Assembly (NCBI GenBank): GCA_902825215.1
Contig: LR782234.1
Coordinates: 1,054,001 to 1,118,000 of the forward strand
DNA length: 64,000 bases
Source of the DNA: Pseudomonas fluorescens
GTDB lineage: Bacteria; Pseudomonadota; Gammaproteobacteria; Pseudomonadales; Pseudomonadaceae
Reading direction: 5' to 3'
The position numbers were made by a program, and so were the translations under genes. Of this stretch, positions 7,627 to 15,475 are shown in pieces. Each line of letters begins with the position of its first letter. The stretch's first letter is position 1. Under the pieces are notes generated by a model. It was not told the origin of the DNA, did no database searches, and worked only from the letters and a program-made list of their open reading frames with translations.

Positions 7627-8502
7627 TCAGCGCAAAAACGCCTGCCGATACTCCCCCGGCGTCCCGCCCAACACCTGCTTGAACCGATTAGTAAAATGAC
7701 TCGCACTGGCAAACCCGCACGCCAGCGCAATCTCACCCAGCGGCAGCATGGTCCCGCGCAACATCTGCCGCGCCCGATCCAGGCGCCGCGCCAGTACATA
7801 TTGATGCGGCGGCAGTCCGAAGCTTGCGCGGAACATCCGTGCAAAATGGTATTCCGACAGCGCACACAATCCGGCCAGTTGTCCGAGGCTGATCGGCTCG
7901 GCCAGCTGGCTGTCGATGTACGCCACCAGTTGCCGGCGTTGATGCGCCGCCAGCCCACCCTTCAAGCGCAAACCCTGACGCGCACCGACCTGGCTGAGCA
8001 AGGTGTGGCTGATCAATTCATGGGCGATGCTGCTGGTCAGCAAGCGCTCGGCGGGTTCGTCCCAGTTCAGCGCCAGCAATTGGCGAAAACGCTGTGCCTG
8101 TTGCGGGTCTTCGAGGAAGGTGTGCTCGCGCAACTGCATCTCGCGTGGCTCGCGGTCGAGCAAGGTCACGCAGCCGAGGGCAAATTGTTCGGCGCTGAAA
8201 TACAGGTGCGCCAGGCGGATGTCGCCGTTGACCACCCAGCCCGACTCATGCTCGGCCGGCAGGATGCACAGCTTGTCCGGTGCACCCTTTTGCTGCGGTT
8301 GGCCGCGCCGAAACGTCCCGGTGCCGCCGGCGATGTAGCAGGACACGGTGTGGTGGCCCGGCGCTGAATATTCGCGGGCGTCGTGGTGATTGGTCCACAC
8401 CGCGGCGGACAAGCCGTCGCCGAGCTCGGCGCTGTGCACCAGGCGGGCGTTTGGCGAGCTGTTGAGCTCTTGAAAGACTTGCAGGGTATCGATGGCGGCC
8501 AT
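7627..8502 (-). CDS. AraC/XylS family transcriptional regulator
   Basis: A 291-aa regulator. The N-terminal cupin-like sensor half includes REYSAPGHHTVSCYIAGG and the LPAEHESGWVVNGDIRLAHLYF stretch. The C-terminal AraC DNA-binding domain has both helix-turn-helix units: ISLGQLAGLCALSEYHFARMFRASFGLPPHQYVLARRLDRAR and LGEIALACGFASASHFTNRFKQVLGGTPGEYR, about residues 195-288. It is transcribed divergently from an EamA exporter gene 139 bp away, which it may regulate. The inducer is unknown. Confidence 0.9.
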   Translation of the reverse strand: MAAIDTLQVFQELNSSPNARLVHSAELGDGLSAAVWTNHHDAREYSAPGHHTVSCYIAGGTGTFRRGQPQQKGAPDKLCILPAEHESGWVVNGDIRLAHLYFSAEQFALGCVTLLDREPREMQLREHTFLEDPQQAQRFRQLLALNWDEPAERLLTSSIAHELISHTLLSQVGARQGLRLKGGLAAHQRRQLVAYIDSQLAEPISLGQLAGLCALSEYHFARMFRASFGLPPHQYVLARRLDRARQMLRGTMLPLGEIALACGFASASHFTNRFKQVLGGTPGEYRQAFLR

Positions 8503-8641
8503 GGGCGATTTTCTCCGACGCCTTGCATGCTACTCCGTAGGCGCCGGGCTGCCAGCCCGTCACTCGAGAAAAGCGCAAGAATCTGCAAGCGCACACAGCG
8601 GCACTACACCGACACTCAAGGCCTGTCGAGGAGAGTGCATC

Positions 8642-9544
8642 ATGAACTTGTCGTTGTATTTGTTGACCGTAGTGATCTGGGGCACCACGTGGATTGCCTT
8701 GAAATGGCAGTTGGGCGTGGTGGCGATACCGGTGTCGATCGTCTACCGCTTCGGCCTCGCCGCGCTGGTGTTGTTTGCGCTATTGCTGCTCAGCCGCCGT
8801 CTGCAGCCGATGAATCGTCGCGGCCATCTGATTTGCGTGGCGCAGGGGCTGTGCCTGTTTTGCGTGAATTTCATGTGTTTTCTCACCGCCAGCCAATGGA
8901 TTCCCAGCGGACTGGTCGCGGTGGTGTTTTCCACGGCGACACTGTGGAATGCGCTCAACGCGCGGGTGTTCTTCGGCCAGCGCATCGCACGCAACGTGCT
9001 GATGGGCGGCGGGCTCGGTTTGTTCGGCCTGGGCCTGCTGTTCTGGCCGGAACTGGCCGGGCATCAAGCCAGCCCGCAAACCCTGCTAGGGCTAGGTCTG
9101 GCGCTGTGTGGGACCCTGTGTTTTTCGGCGGGCAACATGCTCTCGAGTCTGCAACAGAAGGCCGGCCTCAGACCGCTGACCACCAATGCCTGGGGCATGG
9201 CGTATGGCGCGGCGATGCTGACGCTCTGGTGCCTGGTCAAAGGCATCCCGTTCGACATGGATTGGAGCTCGCGGTACGTCGGCGCGCTGTTGTATCTGGT
9301 GATTCCGGGTTCGGTGATTGGCTTCACCGCCTACCTGACACTGGTCGGGCGCATGGGCCCCGAGCGGGCGGCGTACTGCACGGTGCTGTTTCCGGTGGTG
9401 GCGTTGAACGTCTCGGCGTTTGCCGAAGGTTATCAATGGACAGCACCGGCGTTGATCGGTCTGGTGTTGGTGATGCTGGGCAACGTGCTGGTGTTTCGTA
9501 AACCGAAAATAGCGATAGCCCCCGTGCCCGGAAAATTGGCTTGA
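8642..9544 (+). CDS. EamA/DMT-family permease
   Basis: A 300-aa inner-membrane protein of the drug/metabolite transporter superfamily with about ten hydrophobic segments in two EamA repeats. The first repeat begins LYLLTVVIWGTTWIALKWQLG; the second ends in the family-typical ALIGLVLVMLGNVLVF. The frame is open upstream, but the ATG at 8642 is preceded by GAGGAG and gives the normal N-terminus. Such proteins usually export amino acids or metabolites; the substrate is not deducible. The divergent AraC gene is the obvious candidate regulator. Confidence 0.88.
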   Translation: MNLSLYLLTVVIWGTTWIALKWQLGVVAIPVSIVYRFGLAALVLFALLLLSRRLQPMNRRGHLICVAQGLCLFCVNFMCFLTASQWIPSGLVAVVFSTATLWNALNARVFFGQRIARNVLMGGGLGLFGLGLLFWPELAGHQASPQTLLGLGLALCGTLCFSAGNMLSSLQQKAGLRPLTTNAWGMAYGAAMLTLWCLVKGIPFDMDWSSRYVGALLYLVIPGSVIGFTAYLTLVGRMGPERAAYCTVLFPVVALNVSAFAEGYQWTAPALIGLVLVMLGNVLVFRKPKIAIAPVPGKLA

Positions 9545-9562
9545 GTGATTGAGCACCGAACT

Positions 9563-10093
9563 TCAGTGCTCAACTTTCAAGCTGATGTAAATCATTACCG
9601 GAAAGATGAAGTCGACAATATGCCGGGCCCAGTCTTTGGCATTCCAGGATTGCGAAGTGTCCATGTCGAACCATTCGACGCCGACGGTTTGCAGGCAAAC
9701 GTAGTAAATGAAAATGGCCGCCAGTATACCCATGATTGAAAACTTTTTCGCTTCATGGAAAATCTCGGCGGAGGAGTTGATATGCCGATACAGCTGATAA
9801 GTGCCGATCAGGCAGAGCACGGTATAGGTAACTTCCAGGGTAATGATGAACCAGTAGATCCGGTGGTGGACCATCGGTGACTCAATCGCCCGATACTTGA
9901 TACTCTCGCTGGCGGTGGTGGTATCCATACTCAGGATATGCGCAACGTAAGTGTAGTTTGACTCATAGTCGGTGAAGTTGTGAATCATTACCAGCAGTCC
10001 AAAGAAGCTGATGTAGGCCATCAGGATTACTTTGCTGTAACGGATCAGTTTTTCGGTGGTCAGGGTGTTCAAGGTATTGGCTCTCCATGGCAT
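9563..10093 (-). CDS. DUF2165 family small integral membrane protein
   Basis: A 176-aa protein with four predicted membrane segments: VILMAYISFFGLLVMIHNF, IYWFIITLEVTYTVLCLIGTY, FSIMGILAAIFIYYVCLQTVG and HIVDFIFPVMIYISL. The DUF2165 pattern includes DYESNYTYVAHILSMDT and the QSWNAKDWA tract. The function of the family is unknown to me. Base composition is visibly richer in A and T than the neighbours, which may reflect hydrophobic codons or later acquisition. The start at 10093 may be a little long; the next methionine is M25 (QKLIRYSKVILM region), so the exact N-terminus is uncertain. Confidence 0.75.
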   Translation of the reverse strand: MPWRANTLNTLTTEKLIRYSKVILMAYISFFGLLVMIHNFTDYESNYTYVAHILSMDTTTASESIKYRAIESPMVHHRIYWFIITLEVTYTVLCLIGTYQLYRHINSSAEIFHEAKKFSIMGILAAIFIYYVCLQTVGVEWFDMDTSQSWNAKDWARHIVDFIFPVMIYISLKVEH

Positions 10094-10181
10094 ATGTCTT
10101 TAGATAGACGGATGCGGAGAGCTTATAGTGCGGCTGTGGAAGTTTGGTCGTTGTTCGATTGCAAGTTGTGTATATATAACT

Positions 10182-10218
10182 AACGGGCAAGTGCAATGTG
10201 CACTTGCCCGTTGTTTTT
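10182..10218 (-). terminator. Terminator-like hairpin after the hydroxyacid dehydrogenase gene
   Basis: A perfect 14-bp stem (AACGGGCAAGTGCA / TGCACTTGCCCGTT) with a 3-nt loop begins 6 bp after the dehydrogenase stop. On the plus strand it is followed by GTTTTTT; on the minus strand by TTAGTTATATA, which is less canonical. Confidence 0.7.
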
Positions 10219-11193
10219 TCAGCCACGCCAGACTTGCGGGTTGACCAGATCCTGCGGACGTTCGCCGAGCAGGGCGCTGCGCAGGTTGGCCAGTGCGCGA
10301 TAGGCCATGGCTTCACGGGTTTCGGTGGTGGCCGAGCCGATGTGCGGCAGGGTCACGGCGTTACTCAACTGGAACAGCGGTGACTCGGCCAGCGGTTCCT
10401 TTTCGTAGACGTCCAGCCCGGCGCCACGGATGCGCTGGTTTTGCAGGGCTTCGATCAGTGCCGGTTCATCGACAACCGGGCCGCGCGAGATGTTGACCAG
10501 GATGGCGCTCGGTTTCATCAGCGCCAGTTCGCGGTGGCTGATGAGGTGGCGGGTCTTGTCGCTGAGCGGCACCACCAGGCAAACAAAATCGGCTTCGGCG
10601 AGCAGTTGCTCAAGGCTGCGAAATTGTGCGCCGAGTTCCTTTTCCAGGTCGGTCTTGCGACTGTTGCCGCTGTAGATGATCGGCATGTTGAAGCCGAAAC
10701 GGCCGCGGCGAGCGACGGCGGCGCCGATGTTGCCCATGCCGACAATGCCGAGGGTTTTGCCATGGACGTCGCAACCGAACAGGGGCGCGCCGACGCTGGC
10801 TTGCCATTGCCCGGCTTTGGTCCAGGCATCAAGTTCGGCGACGCGGCGGGCGCTGCTCATGATCAGGGCGAACGCGAGATCGGCGGTGCTTTCGGTGAGC
10901 ACGTCGGGGGTGTTGGTGAGCATGATCCCGCGCTGGTTGAAGTAGTCGAGGTCGTAGTTGTCGTAGCCGACGGAGACGCTGGAGACCACTTCGAGTTTGG
11001 TCGCGCTTTCGAGTTGTGCCTGGCCGAGTTTGCGGCCAACGCCGATGAGGCCGTGGGCGTGGGGCAGGGCTTCGTTGAATTGGGCGTTGATGTCACCGCT
11101 CTTTGGGTTGGGGACGATGACGTCGAACTCCTGTTGCAGGCGTTCGATCATGGGCGGCGTGATGCGGCTGAAGGCCAGGACTGTTTTTTTCAT
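10219..11193 (-). CDS. D-2-hydroxyacid dehydrogenase (GhrB/TkrA/KguD-like 2-ketoacid reductase)
   Basis: A 324-aa NAD(P)H-dependent reductase of the D-2-hydroxyacid dehydrogenase family, likely acting on glyoxylate, hydroxypyruvate or 2-ketogluconate-type substrates in the cytoplasm. It has the N-terminal catalytic half (SSVSVGYDNYDLDYFNQRGI, TNTPDVLTESTADLAFALIMS), the dinucleotide-binding GIVGMGNIGAAVARR, and the catalytic Arg (NISRGPVVDE), Glu (GLDVYEKEPL) and His (LPHIGSAT). The ATG at 11193 (MKKTVLAFSR) is chosen over the upstream one at 11229 because it matches the family start. No gluconate genes flank it, so the specific substrate is open. Confidence 0.88.
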   Translation of the reverse strand: MKKTVLAFSRITPPMIERLQQEFDVIVPNPKSGDINAQFNEALPHAHGLIGVGRKLGQAQLESATKLEVVSSVSVGYDNYDLDYFNQRGIMLTNTPDVLTESTADLAFALIMSSARRVAELDAWTKAGQWQASVGAPLFGCDVHGKTLGIVGMGNIGAAVARRGRFGFNMPIIYSGNSRKTDLEKELGAQFRSLEQLLAEADFVCLVVPLSDKTRHLISHRELALMKPSAILVNISRGPVVDEPALIEALQNQRIRGAGLDVYEKEPLAESPLFQLSNAVTLPHIGSATTETREAMAYRALANLRSALLGERPQDLVNPQVWRG

Positions 11194-11249
11194 TGCTCGG
11201 GGCTCGTCGTGCGGCTTGATTGAAAGCACGCTAACATTTTCTGGGTGGG

Positions 11250-11560
11250 GTTGTCTTGGCGGCCTCTGGGCCGACCAGACTCATGGGGTTTTGGGGGCAT
11301 ATCCGTTTTATGGGGTGTGACTGCTGGCGGTTTCGCCCTTACGGCGAGTCCCTTTTTCAGACGCCAAAAAGGAACCAAAGGCTTTGCTCCTGCGTTCGGC
11401 CCTCGCAGGCTCGGGTCCCTTCGCTCCGGGATCGATCCGGGCGCAGCGGCTACGGTTTGCTTCGCTGCACCTCCTTGCGCTGTGTCTGGCTGCGCCAGAC
11501 GGTCGCTGCGCTCCCACGCCCGGATCGATCCCTCCACTCAGCCTTCCGATGTCGCCGGTT
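11250..11560. repeat. Long intergenic repeat of a Pseudomonas type, non-coding
   Basis: No credible gene lies here; the open frames are low-complexity and on both strands. The stretch from CGGTTTCGCCCTTACGGCGAG through GACGCCAAAAAGGAACCAAAGG to the paired CGGGATCGATCCGGG and CCCGGATCGATCCCTCCACTCAGCCTTCC looks like a repeat I recall from intergenic regions of other Pseudomonas genomes. Several nested inverted repeats (GCTGCGCCAGACGGTCGCTGCGC; ATCGATCC twice) are visible. Confidence 0.55.
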
Positions 11561-11644
11561 AGGCAAGATCAAGAGCACTCGAGCTTCGCTCATTGTAATG
11601 AGTGGTTAGGAGCGGGTGGTTGGCTTTAGGTTTGTGGTGTGGCT

Positions 11645-11795
11645 GCCCCTCACCCCAGCCCTCTCCCTCTGGAGAGGGAGCCGATTTTGGTTGGCTTCGA
11701 AGTTTGCGTACGACTCGGTATTTCAGGTCGGCGTACTTTTCGCATTCGCTGCGGTCGGTCCCCTCTCCCTCCGGGAGAGGGTTAGGGTGAGGGGC
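11645..11795. repeat. Inverted repeat pair, CCCTCTCCC/GGGAGAGGG type
   Basis: GCCCCTCACCCCAGCCCTC with a TCTCCCT..AGGGAG hairpin faces an inverted copy ending GGGAGAGGGTTAGGGTGAGGGGC, with about 70 bp between. The same composite recurs at 28420-28572 inside the alginate operon, including the inner GACTCGGTATTTC motif, and a single unit lies at 41720-41756. Confidence 0.85.
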
Positions 11796-11941
11796 TTTTC
11801 AGTTTTGGGCAGGGAGTGGCTGGCTTGGTCGGACTTTACAACCCTTCACCCCTCGATAATCTCGAGGTCTTGAACATCAATACGACCATCATGAATCTGG
11901 TGTTCCTTATTGTTGTTGTCGAAGTCCTGGCCAGCGCAGAT

Positions 11942-12421
11942 TCAGAGCGAAATACTGTCCCGCCCTTCAATGTAGAACTTGCCATCATTGACTTCCAGTT
12001 CCTTACCTTCAGCGCCAGCAGATTTGAACTGTAAGCTCCCCTTGTACACCTCTAGATCATGATCAAAACTCAAGGTGATGGAACCGGTATCAGCACTGTA
12101 AGTTTCAAAGCGGATATGGGTCTCCACTTGCCATATCTTCCAAAAAGTCGCACAGACTTTTTTATCTTCGAAGTTATAGGTGCCGCTCGAGACGTCGTGT
12201 GGGAACACTATTTCAATGCCACGCTCGATTTGGTTTCCATTTGCATCGGTAGTGAGCTGCACCGTGTTTAAAGACAAGTGCAGTTTATTGTCGGTGGTGT
12301 AGTGGTCGTGGGCGAAGCCTAAGCTTTCCGAGGTGAAGCCCAGATCACCCGATATGCGGGCGGTCAAACTCCCGATGCAGGGAGAGGTTTTGATAATGGG
12401 AAACTGATGCCTGGTGAACAT
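11942..12421 (-). CDS. Hypothetical protein, no recognised family
   Basis: A 159-aa protein I do not recognise. It has no signal peptide or membrane segment. It is rich in beta-prone alternating residues (TARISGDLGFTSESLGF, NKLHLSLNTVQLTTD, GIEIVFPHDVSSGTYNF, SITLSFDHDLEVYKGSLQF, ELEVNDGKFYIEGRD), which suggests a small beta-sandwich or barrel. The codon third-position GC is lower than in the neighbours, and it sits alone between a repeat-filled gap and a LysR gene, which points to accessory or acquired DNA. A perfect 11-bp inverted repeat lies about 80 bp upstream of its start. Confidence 0.6.
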   Translation of the reverse strand: MFTRHQFPIIKTSPCIGSLTARISGDLGFTSESLGFAHDHYTTDNKLHLSLNTVQLTTDANGNQIERGIEIVFPHDVSSGTYNFEDKKVCATFWKIWQVETHIRFETYSADTGSITLSFDHDLEVYKGSLQFKSAGAEGKELEVNDGKFYIEGRDSISL

Positions 12422-12502
12422 GATGAACTCCTTGGCGTTGATCGTTCCGTGAACCAGACAAAGTCTGGCGACGTTTTCAAGCTAGGAGTGAGGGGCAGCC
12501 CC

Positions 12503-12528
12503 GTCAACTGTCAGAGTTGACAGTTGAC
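12503..12528. promoter_or_regulatory. Perfect inverted repeat upstream of the orphan gene
   Basis: GTCAACTGTCA, 4-nt loop, TGACAGTTGAC. It lies between the LysR stop and the start of the orphan gene at 12421. There is no T-run on either side, so it looks more like a protein-binding palindrome or RNA hairpin than a terminator. Confidence 0.45.
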
Positions 12529-12604
12529 AATAAAGAGAATCGAACGCCAGAAGGACTGCCAACGCCAATCGCACCCGTTCAGCAACGTCGGCAGAACGCT
12601 ACAT

Positions 12605-13573
12605 TCAGTTGGCGACGCGCACGCCGGCCAGACTCCCGCTCAATTCATACGCCGCCAGTTCCGCCTGATGCGCCGCCAGTATTTCCGGCAACGAGCCGCG
12701 CAGGTATTCGACCCACGTCTTGATCTTCGCATCCAGATACTGCCGCGACGGGTAGATCGCATACAGGTTGAGCTCTTGGGAACGGTAGTTCGGCATCACT
12801 CGCACCAAAGTGCCGTTGCGCAGGCCTTCGATGGCGGCGTACACCGGCAATACGCCCACGCCCATGCCGCTGGTGATCGCGGTTTTCATGGCGTCGGCGG
12901 AGTTCACCAGGAACGGCGAGCTGTTGATGGTGACCATTTCCTGGCCGTCCGGGCCGTCGAAGGCCCATTTTTCCAGGGGGATCACCGGGCTGACCAGGCG
13001 CAGGCAGGCGTGGTTGAGCAGGTCGCTGGGTTTTTGCGCGGCGCCGTTGGCTTTCACGTAGGCCGGCGAGGCGCAGACGATGCTGTAGGTGATGCCCAGG
13101 CGTTGTGAGACGAAACCCGAGTCCGGCAGTTCGCTGGCGAGCACGATGGACACGTCGTAGCCTTCGTCGAGCAGATCCGGCACGCGGTTGGCCATGGTCA
13201 GGTCAAAAGTCACGTCCGGGTGGGTCTTGCGATAGCGGGCGATGGCGTCGATGACGAAGTGCTGGCCGATGCCAGTCATGGTGTGCACTTTCAACTGTCC
13301 GGCGGGGCGGGCGTGGGCGTCGCTGGCTTCGGCCTCGGCTTCCTCGACGTAGGCGAGGATCTGCTCGCAGCGCAGCAGGTAGCGCTTGCCGGCCTCGGTG
13401 AGGGCGATGCGCCGCGTGGTGCGGTTGAGCAGGCGGGTTTGCAGGTGGGCTTCGAGGTTGGAAACCGCGCGCGAGACGTTGGCGGTGGTGGTGTCGAGTT
13501 GCACGGCGGCGGCGGTGAAGCTGCCGGCTTCGGCGACGCAACTGAAGGCGCGCATGTTTTGCAAGGTGTCCAT
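12605..13573 (-). CDS. LysR-family regulator, likely of the divergent efflux operon (AaeR-like)
   Basis: A 322-aa LysR-type regulator. The winged helix-turn-helix is at residues 1-60 (MRAFSCVAEAGSFTAAAVQLDTTTANVSRAVSNLEAHL, LNRTTRRIALTEAGKRYL). The substrate-binding domain follows (LKVHTMTGIGQHFVIDAIARYRKTHPDV, GYDVSIVLASELPDSGF, SGMGVGVLPVY). It is divergent from the NodT-FUSC-DUF1656-HlyD operon with 261 bp between, the arrangement of aaeR-aaeXAB in E. coli, so it probably senses an aromatic acid and activates that pump. The inducer cannot be read from sequence. Confidence 0.9.
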   Translation of the reverse strand: MDTLQNMRAFSCVAEAGSFTAAAVQLDTTTANVSRAVSNLEAHLQTRLLNRTTRRIALTEAGKRYLLRCEQILAYVEEAEAEASDAHARPAGQLKVHTMTGIGQHFVIDAIARYRKTHPDVTFDLTMANRVPDLLDEGYDVSIVLASELPDSGFVSQRLGITYSIVCASPAYVKANGAAQKPSDLLNHACLRLVSPVIPLEKWAFDGPDGQEMVTINSSPFLVNSADAMKTAITSGMGVGVLPVYAAIEGLRNGTLVRVMPNYRSQELNLYAIYPSRQYLDAKIKTWVEYLRGSLPEILAAHQAELAAYELSGSLAGVRVAN

Positions 13574-13834
13574 GGGGTGCTCTCAAGGGAGATGGCAAAT
13601 TGTGACACGAAGTTTCAGGGGCTGAGACCCCAGACTTAAGGATTATCGCGTTAACCGTAACAAAGATTCACAGAAAACCCAGCTTATCGCCGCAAAGGCG
13701 CCCCCCTAGAATTGCGCCGTTGTGGGAGTCGAGGCGCACAGGCCGGTTGTTCAGCCCGACCCAAGTTGCTGCTTTGACGAGCAGGCTCGCGTCCACAACG
13801 TCCCGGTTTATCCCCTTTTCAGGAATTCGCAGCT

Positions 13835-15334
13835 GTGCCGCGTCGCATCAACAGAGCGCTTTTGCCGCTCAGTGTTCTGGCTTTCACCCTGGGTCTTGGC
13901 GGCTGCATCTCAACGCAAGGAATCGCCCCGCACAGCGAGGCATTGGCGGCCAATTCACTGGCCACCGACGAGGCCATTGCCCACGCCGCCCGTGACGCCC
14001 ATTGGCCCAGCGCGCAATGGTGGCAAGCCTACGGCGACCCGCAACTCAACCACTGGATCGACCTCGCGGTGCAAGGCAGCCCGACGATAGTCATGGCCGC
14101 CGCGCGGGTGCGCCAGGCCAAGGCGTTGGCCGGCGTCGCCGAGGCGGCGGAGTCGTTGCAGGTCAATGGCCAGTCGACGCTCAAACGGCACAACTGGCCG
14201 ACCGATCAGTTCTATGGCCCCGGCGAGCTGGCCAACACCACGACCTGGGACAACAACGCCGCGTTAGGTTTCAGCTATGCGCTCGATCTCTGGGGGCGTG
14301 AGAGCAATGCCAGTGAGCGCGCGGTGGATCTGGCGCACATGAGCGTCGCCGAGGCGCGGCTGGCGCAGCTTGAACTGCAGAACAACATCGTGCGCGCCTA
14401 CATCGAACTGTCGCTGCATTACGCCCAGCGTGACATCGTCGCGGCGACGCTGGCGCAGCAACAGCAGATTCTCGATCTGGCGCAGAAACGTCTTGATGGC
14501 GGGATCGGCACGCACTTCGAAGTCAGCCAGGCTGAAACGCCGCTGCCGGAAACCCATCGCCAACTCGATGCGCTGGACGAAGAAATCGCCCTGAGCCGCA
14601 ATCAGATCGCCGCGCTCGCCGGCCAGGGACCGGGCGCGGGTGCGCAGTTGCAGCGCCCAACCCTGGCCCTTGGCGCGGCATTGAAACTGCCTTCGGCGTT
14701 GCCCGCCGATCTGCTCGGCCAGCGTCCCGACGTGGTCGCCAGTCGCTGGCAAGTGGCGGCGCAGGCGCGCGGCATCGATGTCGCTCATGCGGGTTTTTAC
14801 CCCAACGTCGATCTGGTCGGCAGCCTCGGCTATATGGCCACCGGTGGCGGCGCGCTGGAGTTTCTGACGGGCAAGAAACTCAACTACAACGTCGGCCCGG
14901 CGATTTCATTGCCGATTTTCGATGGCGGGCGATTGCGTGCCGAGTTGGGCGAGGCGGCGGCCGGTTACGACATCGCCGTGGCGCACTACAACCAGACGCT
15001 GATCAACGCGTTGAAGAACATTTCCGACCAGTTGATCCGCCGCGAATCGATGGACAAGCAGCAAGGCTTTGCCGCCGAGTCGGTGGCCACGGCGCAGAAG
15101 ACTTACGACATCGCGATGATCGCTTACCAGCGCGGCCTCACCGATTACCTCAACGTGCTCAACGCGCAGACCTTGCTGTTCAAACAGCAGCAAGTGCAGC
15201 AGCAGGTGCAGGCGGCGCGGTTGAGTGCGCATGCCGAACTGGTGACGGCGTTGGGTGGCGGCCTCGGTGCCGGCAACGATGTGCCGAGTGCCGAGCAGAC
15301 CCGGGCGCCGGAAACCCCGGCACTCCTGAAGTGA
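13835..15334 (+). CDS. NodT-family outer-membrane efflux lipoprotein
   Basis: A 499-aa outer-membrane channel of a tripartite efflux pump. It starts with GTG at 13835, with AGGA 10 nt upstream. A lipoprotein signal ends in LGLGGC (Cys near residue 24). The two OEP repeats are seen as QWWQAYGDPQLNHWIDLAVQGSP, LGFSYALDLWGRE, LPADLLGQRPDVVASRW, DVAHAGFYPNVDLVGSLGY, ISLPIFDGGRLRAELGEA and ITDYLNVLNAQTLL-like IAYQRGLTDYLNVLNAQ. It heads an operon with a FUSC permease, DUF1656 protein and HlyD adaptor. A REP pair separates it from the next gene. Confidence 0.92.
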   Translation: MPRRINRALLPLSVLAFTLGLGGCISTQGIAPHSEALAANSLATDEAIAHAARDAHWPSAQWWQAYGDPQLNHWIDLAVQGSPTIVMAAARVRQAKALAGVAEAAESLQVNGQSTLKRHNWPTDQFYGPGELANTTTWDNNAALGFSYALDLWGRESNASERAVDLAHMSVAEARLAQLELQNNIVRAYIELSLHYAQRDIVAATLAQQQQILDLAQKRLDGGIGTHFEVSQAETPLPETHRQLDALDEEIALSRNQIAALAGQGPGAGAQLQRPTLALGAALKLPSALPADLLGQRPDVVASRWQVAAQARGIDVAHAGFYPNVDLVGSLGYMATGGGALEFLTGKKLNYNVGPAISLPIFDGGRLRAELGEAAAGYDIAVAHYNQTLINALKNISDQLIRRESMDKQQGFAAESVATAQKTYDIAMIAYQRGLTDYLNVLNAQTLLFKQQQVQQQVQAARLSAHAELVTALGGGLGAGNDVPSAEQTRAPETPALLK

Positions 15335-15346
15335 ACCCATGACCAA

Positions 15347-15436
15347 TGTGGGAGCGAGCCTGCTCGCGAAAGCGGCGTATCAGTCGACGTCAATGTTGAA
15401 TATGAAAACGCATTCGCGAGCAGGCTCGCTCCCACA
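15347..15436. repeat. REP inverted pair (GCGAGCAGGCTCGC type)
   Basis: TGTGGGAGCGAGCCTGCTCGCG and its inverted copy with a 46-bp spacer, between the outer-membrane channel gene and the FUSC gene of the same operon. Confidence 0.9.
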
Positions 15437-15475
15437 GGTTCTGCGACCAGACCAAATCTCATTGAGCACATCTGA

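Noticed and set aside
11245..11629. Several overlapping frames on both strands in the 11.2-11.6 kb gap
   Set aside because: They follow an intergenic repeat with inverted segments; no codon bias, ribosome site or family.
13719..13799. Possible degenerate REP pair in the lysR/NodT intergenic region
   Set aside because: TGTGGGAGTCGAGGCGCAC and GAGCAGGCTCGCGTCCACAA resemble REP arms but pair poorly; too weak to list as a feature.
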